64,000 bases of DNA from Haloferax elongans ATCC BAA-1513 (GTDB taxonomy: Archaea; Halobacteriota; Halobacteria; Halobacteriales; Haloferacaceae). The notes below the pieces were generated by a model, which saw nothing but the letters and a program-made list of their open reading frames with translations, made no database searches and was not told the origin of the DNA. This document shows, piece by piece, positions 44,777-53,365 of this stretch. Every line of letters starts with the position of its first letter. The stretch's first letter is position 1. Position numbers and translations under genes: made by a program. The stretch is taken from NCBI RefSeq assembly GCF_000336755.1, contig NZ_AOLK01000022.1:377414-441413 (forward strand). Reading direction: 5' to 3'.

Positions 44777-45472
44777 CTACGCGTCACCTCCGAAAGACTC
44801 CACTGTGAGACCAGCGGCGACGCCCGCGATGGCGGCGACGATGATGTCGAGGTGGAACGGAATTCCCGCCGCGACGACGGCGACGGCGACGGTGCCGCCG
44901 ACGACTCCCGACGCCGCCGACGCCCGGTCCTTCAGCGCCGGAACGAGAAGCGCGAGGAAGACCAGCGGCGCGGCGAATCCGAGGCCCCACTCCGGCGGGA
45001 GTCCCGTCCCGAGTACCGCACCAGCGACGGTGGCCACCTGCCAGACGGCCCACAGCGAGAAGGCGACGCCGACGTAGTACGCAAAGCGGTCGGTTCCCGT
45101 CTCGCGGTTGTATCGAGCAAGCGAGAGCGCGAACGCCTGGTCGGTCAAGAGGTACGAGGCGATGGTCTTCGAGCGAGCCGCGAAATCACGGAAGTACGGC
45201 GCAATCGAGGCCGAGTACATCAGCATCCGGAGATTGACGACGACGGCCGTGCCGACGACGATGGCGAGTGGCGCGTCCGAGCCAAGGAGTTCAATCATCG
45301 CCAGTTGCGAGGCACCCGCAAAGACCACGGTGGAAAAGCCGATGGCGTGGAAAATCGACAGTCCCTGCTCGACCGCAGCAACACCCGCGACGAGACCGAA
45401 TGGCACGATGCCGAGGTGCAACGGGGCCGCATCGCGGACACCGTCGACGAAGTCGGATGGGAGCGTAGGCAT
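44777..45472 (-). CDS. azlC: AzlC-family branched-chain amino acid exporter
   Basis: A 231-residue transporter with the AzlC signature: GVRDAAPLHLGIVPFGLVAG at the N-terminus, STVVFAGASQLAMIELLGSD and VVVNLRMLMYSASIAPYF. It works with AzlD, whose gene begins at the next base. Substrates in the family are branched-chain amino acids and azaleucine; here only the family is certain. Confidence 0.92.
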   Translation of the reverse strand: MPTLPSDFVDGVRDAAPLHLGIVPFGLVAGVAAVEQGLSIFHAIGFSTVVFAGASQLAMIELLGSDAPLAIVVGTAVVVNLRMLMYSASIAPYFRDFAARSKTIASYLLTDQAFALSLARYNRETGTDRFAYYVGVAFSLWAVWQVATVAGAVLGTGLPPEWGLGFAAPLVFLALLVPALKDRASAASGVVGGTVAVAVVAAGIPFHLDIIVAAIAGVAAGLTVESFGGDA

Positions 45473-45508
45473 CTATCAGATGCAGGGCGTCGCACCCGAA
45501 ATAGGCGT

Positions 45509-46006
45509 CTATCCGCGCGCTGGTTGCCGGGTCTTGTTGCGATTGACGACCGCAACCTCCCGAATTTCGAGTGCCGTTTCGAACTCGTCGCGGCGGTCGG
45601 ACTTCGTTCCGACGCGGCGGAGGTGCTCGGTATGCGCCCGCCGGACGGCGTCGAGTTCGCGGTGAGAGAACCCGATTTCGAGGCCTTTCGTGTCCCAGTG
45701 GCCAAGCGGGACGAAGTAAACCGCGGTCTCGTCGTCTTGGTAGACGCACTCGAATTCGCGGTCGTACTCGTCGGCGTGAGTGTCGAGGTACAACTGCGCG
45801 CGGTCGAGAAGCAGAGGAACCTGGTCTGCCGGAACGCTCGCCTTCGCCGCGGCGAGCATGATTGCTGTTCCGTCGACTGCGCCACCCCGTGGGTCGTCAC
45901 TCGTCGCGTCCGGGACGAGGCGGTCGCGGAGTCGTTCGTGGTCGTCGTCTGGGTCGTCGTTCGGCTCGTGGTTCGAGTCGTCGTTGTGGTCTGCACCCAT
46001 CGTCAT
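45509..46006 (-). CDS. Conserved haloarchaeal protein in the SAMP3 operon
   Basis: A 165-residue protein with an acidic, His/Asn/Asp-rich start (MTMGADHNDDSNHEPNDDPD) and then a compact domain (ADQVPLLLDRAQLYLDTHAD; ECVYQDDETAVYFVPLG; VRRAHTEHLRRVG). The ATG at 46006 overlaps the previous stop (ATGA); an in-frame ATG at 46000 is next. Family not recognised. Confidence 0.7.
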   Translation of the reverse strand: MTMGADHNDDSNHEPNDDPDDDHERLRDRLVPDATSDDPRGGAVDGTAIMLAAAKASVPADQVPLLLDRAQLYLDTHADEYDREFECVYQDDETAVYFVPLGHWDTKGLEIGFSHRELDAVRRAHTEHLRRVGTKSDRRDEFETALEIREVAVVNRNKTRQPARG

Positions 46007-46260
46007 CCTCCGGCGCGCATGGCCTTCTGTGCGAACTGCTCGACGAGGTCGTCGAGCGTCTCTTCGGAGCCCTCGAAGGTGAGTTGGACCTCGGTGAGTT
46101 CGATACTGCTCGTGATAGAGACCGCCTCGGTTTCGATATCGACCGTCCAATCGGGGCCGACCACGCGCGTGTCGCTTTCTACGTCCCCGCCGAGGTTCGT
46201 CAAGTAGTGTCTCACGAGTCGCGGCGAGATTCCGCGAAACGCACGCTCTCGGCGAGCCAT
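46003..46260 (-). CDS. Small conserved protein next to SAMP3
   Basis: An 85-residue protein (ARRERAFRGISPRLVRHYL; SITSSIELTEVQLTFEG; ends FAQKAMRAGG). Its context beside a MoaD/ThiS-like gene and its size recall the DUF1952 domain that is fused to MoaD in some bacteria (from memory; uncertain). The C-terminal Gly-Gly is noteworthy. It begins 1 nt after the SAMP3 stop and overlaps the next gene. Confidence 0.75.
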   Translation of the reverse strand: MARRERAFRGISPRLVRHYLTNLGGDVESDTRVVGPDWTVDIETEAVSITSSIELTEVQLTFEGSEETLDDLVEQFAQKAMRAGG

Positions 46261-46261
46261 C

Positions 46262-46540
46262 TCATCCACCCGCCACCGGTGGGAAGACACTGACCGTGTC
46301 TCCCTCGTCGAGTGCGGTTTCGAGACCGTCGAGGTGGACCACCTCGCGCCCGTTCTTCAGGACGTTTACGTGCGGTCGTATCTCGCCCCCCTCGAGGAGG
46401 CTGCCGGTGAGCCCGTCGTACTCGGATTCGAGCGCGTGGAGTACGTCACCCACCGTCGCGCCGTCTTCGACCTGCCAGTGAAGCGTCTTCTGTCCAACTG
46501 CCTCACGGAAGGTCGCAAAGAAGCGCAGTTCCAGTTCCAT
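46262..46540 (-). CDS. samp3: Ubiquitin-like small archaeal modifier protein SAMP3
   Basis: A 92-residue beta-grasp protein ending VFPPVAGG. SAMPs are attached to lysines by the E1-like UbaA and also act as sulphur carriers for molybdopterin. The length of 92 and the C-terminal diglycine agree with SAMP3 of H. volcanii. Motifs: ELELRFFATFREAVGQKTL and VLHALESEYDGL. The start is the ATG at 46540; an in-frame ATG 17 codons upstream is less likely. Confidence 0.9.
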   Translation of the reverse strand: MELELRFFATFREAVGQKTLHWQVEDGATVGDVLHALESEYDGLTGSLLEGGEIRPHVNVLKNGREVVHLDGLETALDEGDTVSVFPPVAGG

Positions 46541-46772
46541 ATACCACTTCGGCGGCGGTGAGACAAAAAGGTACGTCGCAGTGACGCACACCCACAGAAA
46601 CGCCGTGGCGATTCGCCGTCGTGGAGGAGAGGAGTGCTGAAGCTAACCACCGTCATTCTGCAAATACTGGAATTACGCCGATTAAGACCATTCCATCCGA
46701 TATTCCATGTCTAATTGAAGTTAATAAACTCGTTACAATACCTGTATGAAACATAGATATAACCGATAGGAT

Positions 46773-48725
46773 ATGGTCTCGCACAGAATAGCCGCAGTAC
46801 TCGCCATCACGGTGGTCGTACTGACGGCGCCGATGGTCTCGGCTGTCTCCACGCAGTCCGTCGATGACGTGTTCGGGGACACGTCCACCGTCACGGACGC
46901 GGCGACCTCCACAGACGGGACCACGGCAAACCAGCCCTCCCAGAGAAACACCCCTGAATCGCCACCCTCCAATCGCTCAGCATCGGCCCCGTCACCCCCA
47001 CAGAACGAATCGGCCTCGAAGAACGGGAGCGTGAAGGGCGGGAACGCAAAGGACGGGAACGCAAAGAACGGGGACGATAACGCGAAGAACGGAACCGCAC
47101 CTGCGAACGAGAAGGCAAAAAACGAGAAAGATACCAGTAACGGAACTGAGACCGCGAACGACACCACCCCCACCCATGAACCGGCGAACGACGATGCGTC
47201 TCCCGTAAACGAGAGCCAAACAGGAACGGACCAGAACGACAGCACATCCGGTAACGAGTCCGGCGAGACGACGCCAGCGGCCGAGAGCCCACAGAACGAA
47301 AGCGACACTCCAAGCGGGCACACCCCCACCGAGACAGCCGCAAACACCGACAAGAAACCTGCAAACACCGGCGAGACACCGACGAAACAACCACCTAACC
47401 AAACATCTACGAGTGAAGACACTCCGGGGAACGACAGCGCCCCAGCCGAGAGCAGTGCCAAAGACGATGCACCCCCGGCGAACGCTGGTGAGCCAGCGGC
47501 CGACGACACTCCAGCGAGTGACGCTGCCGAAAGAGATACGACACCCGCAAACGACAACGCTCGAAACGGGAGCGACCACGCTCGAACCGACAAGCGGCCA
47601 GCCGACAGCTGCACGCTACCCGAGATGACGGTCGGACAGCAGGTCTCGGCGTTCGTCGGCAGTCTCCTCGGCACCGACCGTGCCAAAACGACTCCCGCAG
47701 ACTGTGAGGAGGTCTCCGAGTGCACGCTTCCGCCGGAGGGCGGCGACTCGGATGCGACCATCGGCGAGCAGGTTTCTGCCTACGTCGCAAAGCTCCTCGA
47801 CGAATCCCACAACTCGGGGGGCTCTGACTCGAACTACTGCCCCGACGACGGCGGAGCCGGTGAAGACGGTAGCGATGGTAGCGATGGTAGCGATGGCAGC
47901 GACGGCAGCGATGGCTCAGATAGCAACGATGGTTCCGATGGCACTGATGGTGCCGATAACACAGATGGCTCCGATAACACTGATAGCACCGATGGCGATG
48001 CTGGCGACACTGACAGTGTAGACGGGACTGACGGCAACGATGGAACCGACACCGACGGCTCCGATAGCAGTGATAGCACCACCGGCTCCGACAGCAGTGA
48101 TAGCACTACTGGCTCCGACAACACTGGAGACACGAGCGGCACTGACGACGCCGAAAACACCGACGGAAGTGCTGGTGACGACACCGACGCGAGCAGCGGC
48201 GACTCCGCTGACGGTGGCGACAGCGGGTCCGACGACAGCACTGCAACGGCCCCTTCACAAGACGACACGACAGCTGGAACCGGCGATGAGACCTCGTCAT
48301 CAGACGACAGCACATCGTCGAATGATGAGACCTCAGGAGCCAGCGCAGGCGAGTCGAACAAAAGAAGCGGAGGTGGCAGTTCGAGTTCGGCTTCCGCGTC
48401 CGCCCGGTCACCCCCGTCGGCCCCCACTGCTCCCGACTCGCGAGAGTCACTTTCAGGGAGCGGAATCGTCGGTACCGGCGGTGGGACTGACGACGCCAGC
48501 GAGTCCGCTGACCAATCAGTGACTACCGCAGCGGAGCCATCCGGCCCGACTGTCCCCGATGTCGAAGATGTATTCGCTCCATCGGGAAGCGACCTCCAAG
48601 AGACCGTCACCACCCAAGCCAACAACCCGGTTGCGTACCTGTTGGTGCTCCTGTGGCTGCTGATTGTGGCTACTATCTACCGGTACTACAAACGTGAACT
48701 CCCGGTGCAACCGGAAGGCGTGTAG
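46773..48725 (+). CDS. Ser/Asp-rich anchored surface protein
   Basis: A 650-residue protein with a signal peptide (about 7-25, IAAVLAITVVVLTAPMVSA), a very long low-complexity stretch of Asn, Thr, Lys, Glu and Pro (30-270), and two small Cys-containing modules (SCTLPEMTVGQQVSAFVG near 282 and ECTLPPEGG near 315). Then comes a Ser-Asp-Gly repeat (about 365-500), a Ser/Thr tail and one C-terminal helix (about 617-640, VAYLLVLLWLLIVATIYRYY) with a basic end. It looks like an extended cell-surface stalk. The 5' flank is AT-rich. Confidence 0.8.
   Translation: MVSHRIAAVLAITVVVLTAPMVSAVSTQSVDDVFGDTSTVTDAATSTDGTTANQPSQRNTPESPPSNRSASAPSPPQNESASKNGSVKGGNAKDGNAKNGDDNAKNGTAPANEKAKNEKDTSNGTETANDTTPTHEPANDDASPVNESQTGTDQNDSTSGNESGETTPAAESPQNESDTPSGHTPTETAANTDKKPANTGETPTKQPPNQTSTSEDTPGNDSAPAESSAKDDAPPANAGEPAADDTPASDAAERDTTPANDNARNGSDHARTDKRPADSCTLPEMTVGQQVSAFVGSLLGTDRAKTTPADCEEVSECTLPPEGGDSDATIGEQVSAYVAKLLDESHNSGGSDSNYCPDDGGAGEDGSDGSDGSDGSDGSDGSDSNDGSDGTDGADNTDGSDNTDSTDGDAGDTDSVDGTDGNDGTDTDGSDSSDSTTGSDSSDSTTGSDNTGDTSGTDDAENTDGSAGDDTDASSGDSADGGDSGSDDSTATAPSQDDTTAGTGDETSSSDDSTSSNDETSGASAGESNKRSGGGSSSSASASARSPPSAPTAPDSRESLSGSGIVGTGGGTDDASESADQSVTTAAEPSGPTVPDVEDVFAPSGSDLQETVTTQANNPVAYLLVLLWLLIVATIYRYYKRELPVQPEGV
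47863..48120 (+). repeat. Tandem GAT-GGT-AGC type repeat in the Ser/Asp gene
   Basis: From about 47863 the DNA repeats a 9-nt unit (GGTAGCGAT) with single-base changes, encoding Gly-Ser-Asp and related triplets. The unit then degenerates into Gly-Thr-Asp and Gly-Ser-Asp-Asn variants. Length is likely to vary between strains. Confidence 0.8.
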
Positions 48726-48762
48726 TCTCTTCCCGCATCCGGCTCGGCCTGTTTTTTTCCGC

Positions 48763-49818
48763 TTACCCTCTGACCAACTGCGTCACCCCGGCGCTTTCGG
48801 CGATGGCCCAGACGACGAACACGAAATAGGCGACGAGGAGCACGTACGCTTCCGGGCGGGTGAGCGAAAGCTCCGTCCGAAGGAGCGTAAACAGAAGGAC
48901 GGTCGCGAGCGTGAGAACGCCCATCATCGGCACGGCGACGGCGAAGTCGATAGGGACGCTGCCGACGATGAGGACGCCGATAGGAATCGCGACCAGTAGG
49001 TCGAACGTGTTCGACCCGAGAACGTTGCCGAGACTCGTCGCACTGTTTCCGTTCTGTGCCGACCGAACACTGACCAGCAGGTCGGGGAGACTCGTCGCCG
49101 CGGCGATAATCGTCACACCCGCGAGGAACGTCGGAATGCCGAACGTCGCACCGAGGGATTCGACGTTTCCGACCAACTGCTCGACGGCGACGAGGATGAT
49201 ACCCAAACCGAGCGCCAGACGGCCCCACTCGCGAGCGACCGCGATATCGTCGTCGGGGGACGTGTCGCCGTCGTAATCGTCTACGTCCTGCCATTGAATG
49301 AAGAGGTACAAGCCGTACAAGAGGAGTGGAATCGCGGCGAGAGGGCGGGTGATGAGACCGGTCAACGGTGGGGCGTCAGCCACGGGAATGTAGATAACCG
49401 CGAGTGCGAACGTGACCACGAGAGTCGCGACCGCGACCATGTAGAACTGCGCTTCCTTGTAGACGATGACGCGACTCGTTTCGAGGTCACCTTCGGTAGA
49501 CAACCCCGAAAGAGCGGGGATAACGAGGATGTTGAAGATAGCCGAGCCAACGATTGCGCCGACGCCCATGTCGAAGACGCCAGCAAGGGAGGCGAAGACG
49601 ACACTCGTGAACTCGGGGAAACTCGAACCGAGCGCGACGATGACAGACCCCTGGACGACCGCCGGGAGTCCGTAGTAGGCTGCGAGACGGTCTGCCGCGT
49701 GTTCGAGCCACCCACTACCGAGCCAGATGAACCCCGTCGCGACGAGGACGAGAAGAACGTTCGTGGCGGGCGTACTCGGGAGTAATCCACCGAGGACCAT
49801 GATAGTCTGCACGTTCAT
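48763..49818 (-). CDS. Sodium/calcium exchanger, CaCA family
   Basis: A 351-residue exchanger with ten helices in two inverted halves. The alpha-repeats carry the metal-binding motifs: ALGSSFPEFTSVVFASLAG with VGSAIFNILVI, and AAATSLPDLLVSVRSA with LGSNTFDLLVAI. The middle loop is acidic (QDVDDYDGDTSPDDD). It exports calcium using sodium, or the reverse. The start is the ATG at 49818. Confidence 0.92.
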   Translation of the reverse strand: MNVQTIMVLGGLLPSTPATNVLLVLVATGFIWLGSGWLEHAADRLAAYYGLPAVVQGSVIVALGSSFPEFTSVVFASLAGVFDMGVGAIVGSAIFNILVIPALSGLSTEGDLETSRVIVYKEAQFYMVAVATLVVTFALAVIYIPVADAPPLTGLITRPLAAIPLLLYGLYLFIQWQDVDDYDGDTSPDDDIAVAREWGRLALGLGIILVAVEQLVGNVESLGATFGIPTFLAGVTIIAAATSLPDLLVSVRSAQNGNSATSLGNVLGSNTFDLLVAIPIGVLIVGSVPIDFAVAVPMMGVLTLATVLLFTLLRTELSLTRPEAYVLLVAYFVFVVWAIAESAGVTQLVRG

Positions 49819-49895
49819 CGAATCGGTAAGTGAAGCCACCGATACTCGTCCGGTGAGGGTGCCCACCGAGCACCAAACAGGCTCCGGGCCCGTAC

Positions 49896-50229
49896 TCACT
49901 CGGCGTCGCGAATCTCGACCGTGCCGACCGTGTCGATATCGACGACGAGGTCGCCGTAGTCAAATTCGAGCGCGCCACGGGAGAGTGCTGGCGACGTCGG
50001 CGAATCCTCGCCGAACAGTACGTTGATCGCGTCGGTATCGACGTACTCGCTGAGCGGGGGGAGTTCCGTCGGGTCACAATCTCTGTGCTCCGCCGCAGCG
50101 AACAGTATCGCCTCGGAAATCGTCTCAGACCGGTCGCAGTCGTACCAAACCCGAGTCTGCTCTGTCTCGTCTCGTCGGTGAGTGGTGAGTGTGCTGATAG
50201 TGTATCCCCCCAGACTGTATAGAGTACAC
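49896..50229 (-). pseudogene. HalOD1 output-domain frame lacking a start codon
   Basis: From 49896 (stop) a frame of over 100 codons encodes a HalOD1-like domain: TRVWYDCDRSETISEAI, ELPPLSEYVDTDAINVLFG and LEFDYGDLVVDIDTVGTVEI. The frame is open back to a TAG at 50229-50231 and contains no ATG, GTG or TTG. A GTG at 50229 lies in another frame; losing one base in the run of six C at 50206-50211 (G on the minus strand) would join it to the domain as V-Y-S-I-Q-S-G-G-Y-T-I-S and give about 110 residues. So this is a frameshifted gene, a sequencing error in the homopolymer, or real frameshifting. Its place between the SMC-like gene and SAMP3 is where I recall ddfA in H. volcanii. Confidence 0.65.
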
Positions 50230-50451
50230 TACTGACACTACCTGTTATATTTCTTGCGTACCGACAGTATACGCCGGCAGAATGTGAATCACAAGACGGC
50301 AGTGAGGCTACGGAAACTCGACAACAGTGCAAACGGCACGCAGTTACTCCCGTCAGAACAGCACACCGGCCCGCCTCGCGCGGGATACGTCAATAACCGA
50401 AGTCAGCCAATAATAATCGAATTCGGTCACTAGTCGACGCAAGTCGTCCGG

Positions 50452-52398
50452 TTACTCGCCGCCCCACTCGACGCGGTCGTACGAGTCGTCGAGCGCCTGC
50501 GCGTCTTCGGGGAGCAACGCGACCACGAGGAACTGCGGAAATGCCTCGAAGTGGTCGACCAAGGCGGCGATTCGGTCCGAGTCGATAGCCTCCACCGAAT
50601 CGAGAAGCATGAACGGAACGTCCTCGTGGACGTCGTGGACGAGGTAGCCCGCGAGGGCGAACACGAGGCCGATAACCTCCCGTTCGCTCTCGCTGAGGTG
50701 GTCGATGGTGTCTTCGTACACCGCGCCGCTGTCGGCCGTTCTGACGATGTGCAGTTCGAACTGCGTCTGCATCACCTTCTGCCGTCCATCGCGAACGCGA
50801 CGCTCGACGCGCTCTAACCACACGCGCTCGATGTTCTCGTATTCGAGGAGGTCGAGAACCGTCTCCATCTCCTCGTTGAACGCCTCGACGGCCGACGAAG
50901 TGAGCGATTGGATTCGCGTGCGGGCCGCTTCGAGGTCGGCGGTCAGTTGCTCGCGCTGGGCTTCGAGCGTCTCACGGCGGTTGAACTGTTCATCGATGGC
51001 GTCGAGTTCGTCGTTGACGTCGGCCAGGTCGTCGCGGGTGCGGTCGAGCGTGAATTCGACCTCGTTGAGGTCTTTGTGGAGTTCGATGAGCGTCTCGTTC
51101 GCCTGTCCCTGCTTGTCTTCGGCCTCGCGTTCCAACTGCTCGACGCGGGCGGCGAGTTCGTCGCGCTCCTCGGTCAGCGAGTCGATTTGCTCCGTGCGAT
51201 TGTCGAGTTCGCCTTCCAACCGGTCGAGTTTTCGTCGGAGCGATTGCCGCTTGGACTGCGTCTCGTCGGCCGACCGGAGGTCGCGTTCGAGTTCGTCGAG
51301 TTCCCGTCGGAGTTCCGTCCGTCGCTCGCGTCGCTCGTCGCGAACGCCACGAAGCCGGGTCGTCGTCTCCTCGATTTGACTCTCTTCGACCTCCGTCCCA
51401 CAGGTCCAGCAGGTAATCGTCTCCGAGGAGACGAGTTGGTCCGTCACCGACCCGCCGCTGGTCGATTCGACGAGGGTGTCTTCGATGAGGTCCGTCTTCC
51501 CGTCTAAGACGTCTTCGGTGTACTGGATGACCGTCTGGAGGTCAGCAATCGTGGTGTTGAGCGACTCGATTTGCCCCCGAATCTGCTCGACACGGTCCGT
51601 GACTTCGTCGCGGTCGATGTCGGCGGCCTCGACGGACTCCAGTTCGGATTCGAGTTCGGCGCGTTCAGTTCTGAGTGACTCGACGCTCTCGCGTTGGCTC
51701 TGCAGTCTGAACCGAACCGTCTCCAACTCCGACCGCGCATCCTGCAGTTCGCGCAGCGTCTCGTCCAGTTCGTCGCGCTGTGCGTGCTGGGTCTCGACAG
51801 TCTGGTCTTCGGCGTCGATTTGTTCTGCGAGGCGGTCTCGTTCAGCTTCGAGTTCCGAAATCTCTGTCTCTAATTCCTCCCGCCGCGATTCGAGGCGTCG
51901 CTGCTCCGATTCGAGCGATTCTAGCTCGGAAAGCTCCTGTTCGGTCTGTTTTCGCTCGCGCTGCAGGCTTCGAATTTCGGCGTTGATGGCCTCCGTATCG
52001 ACCGGAGCCATGATGACGTCGTGGAGGTCACGGTTCGTGACGACCGCCTGCCGCGCCTCGTTCGACCCGAGAAGAAACGCGAACAACTCCGCGGTCGACG
52101 CGTCCTGTAAGTAGGGGGTGCCGTCGAATACGACGCGGCCGTTTTCGCGAGAGAGATGACGCGTGTACGTCCGGCCGTCCAGTTCAAGTTCGACCGACCC
52201 CTCGTCTGCGTCGCTCTTGAGACTCACCGCGTCGCTGCCGCAGACGCCCATGAGTCCCCGCAGGAACGAGGTTCGGTTCGTTGCGTTCCGACCGGTAAGC
52301 ACCGTCACACCCGGAGAGAGTGTCACGTCTCGCGTGTCGATGCCACCGATATGTTGTAGTCTGACAGTTGCGTCCGTGGGTGCCTCTGAGTTCGTCAT
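50452..52398 (-). CDS. sph: Archaea-specific SMC-related ATPase (Sph type)
   Basis: A 648-residue coiled-coil ATPase. The N-terminal half has a P-loop-like motif GRNATNRTSFLRGL (36-49) in which N and R stand where canonical Walker A has G and K. Long coiled coils (about 135-300 and 350-500) flank a CxxC (CWTCG, near 331), like the Rad50 zinc hook. The C-terminal half has the LSESEREVIGLVFALAG signature and FMLLDSVEAIDSDR. It belongs with RdfA, 36 bp upstream, on one transcript. In Haloferax this pair lies in a locus that governs rod-disk shape change (from memory). Confidence 0.88.
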   Translation of the reverse strand: MTNSEAPTDATVRLQHIGGIDTRDVTLSPGVTVLTGRNATNRTSFLRGLMGVCGSDAVSLKSDADEGSVELELDGRTYTRHLSRENGRVVFDGTPYLQDASTAELFAFLLGSNEARQAVVTNRDLHDVIMAPVDTEAINAEIRSLQRERKQTEQELSELESLESEQRRLESRREELETEISELEAERDRLAEQIDAEDQTVETQHAQRDELDETLRELQDARSELETVRFRLQSQRESVESLRTERAELESELESVEAADIDRDEVTDRVEQIRGQIESLNTTIADLQTVIQYTEDVLDGKTDLIEDTLVESTSGGSVTDQLVSSETITCWTCGTEVEESQIEETTTRLRGVRDERRERRTELRRELDELERDLRSADETQSKRQSLRRKLDRLEGELDNRTEQIDSLTEERDELAARVEQLEREAEDKQGQANETLIELHKDLNEVEFTLDRTRDDLADVNDELDAIDEQFNRRETLEAQREQLTADLEAARTRIQSLTSSAVEAFNEEMETVLDLLEYENIERVWLERVERRVRDGRQKVMQTQFELHIVRTADSGAVYEDTIDHLSESEREVIGLVFALAGYLVHDVHEDVPFMLLDSVEAIDSDRIAALVDHFEAFPQFLVVALLPEDAQALDDSYDRVEWGGE

Positions 52399-52434
52399 AG
52401 TGTGTCTGAGAGAGTGTGCTGTGCCTCGACGCCG

Positions 52435-53082
52435 CTACTCCTCTGCTGTGTGCTCACAGCGACAGTGCCCGGAAGTGAGTAGTTCTGTCGGCGTCAGGCG
52501 TGTTTCGCAGTCTGTACACGTGATTCGGATATCGACGTCGACCTCGAACGGGCCGATGAACACCGCCCCCGAATCGACAAGTCGGTCGACCACGTCGGTC
52601 GTGACGACCCGAAGACGCGACCGCAACTTTCGAATCGTATCCAGCCCGGATTTCGTCGCGGTCTCGTCGTCTTCCTCGGTCGATTCGCGTTCGACGTTTC
52701 TGTGTCGCTTGAGATAGTTGTAGACGGATTGGTAGGAAATGATGTCCGCTTCCAACTGGTCGACGTCGACACCGTTCTCCCGGAGGGAGTTTCGCGCCGC
52801 GGTCCGACTGCCGGCGCTCACGTCGTCGTCAGTCAGGAGTCGATAGAAGTTGTCGACTTCACCGTCGAGGACGTGCGCGCCAGCCTCGTCGAGTGCTGCC
52901 CGAATGAGTTGCTTGTTGACGTCGGTTTCGAGTTCACGGAGGCTCCGCTGCTCGCGTCCCTCGCCCAACCAGGCAGCGACGAGTTCGTCACCGAGTCCAG
53001 ACAGACCGTAGCGCTCGGCGACGCGTTCGATTTTTGGTCCGGTGCCTCCCCGACGGGAGACGGTGTCGCCTGAATTTGGCAT
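52435..53082 (-). CDS. rdfA: Rod-determining factor RdfA
   Basis: A 215-residue protein I assign to RdfA, a regulator needed for the rod state in H. volcanii. N-terminal residues 15-60 look like a helix-turn-helix (KIERVAERYGLSGLGDELV). The middle is helical (ADIISYQSVYNYLKRHRNVE). The C-terminal part binds zinc (CTDCETRLT and HCRCEH). The gene starts AT-rich regulatory DNA (53083-53365) and is followed by the SMC-like gene. Confidence 0.85.
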   Translation of the reverse strand: MPNSGDTVSRRGGTGPKIERVAERYGLSGLGDELVAAWLGEGREQRSLRELETDVNKQLIRAALDEAGAHVLDGEVDNFYRLLTDDDVSAGSRTAARNSLRENGVDVDQLEADIISYQSVYNYLKRHRNVERESTEEDDETATKSGLDTIRKLRSRLRVVTTDVVDRLVDSGAVFIGPFEVDVDIRITCTDCETRLTPTELLTSGHCRCEHTAEE

Positions 53083-53365
53083 TGCTGTCTGTACAGTTCA
53101 CTCTCAGTGCTCCAGTTGTAAATATTCTCCCATTGCATTGACAAGAAAATGTAACGACAACTCCTAACGTGGTATGACGATTACGAAGGTCTGAAACATA
53201 TGTTTAAGACTATTTTCGAACAACCATTTTTCTTATACATTCCTTTGTTCCACTTATTCCACAGCCATAGCTAATCAGAGTGAAATCTAGCCAAATAGCA
53301 TTTGAATCTCAATTTGATGGGCGAAAAATAGTTTCTCCCAAAAACAGTCGTGCTCTATTTTTGCG

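Noticed and set aside
47863..48120. Short tandem repeats considered as a CRISPR-like array.
   Set aside because: The unit is 9 nt, in frame, and encodes Ser-Asp-Gly triplets; there are no spacers.
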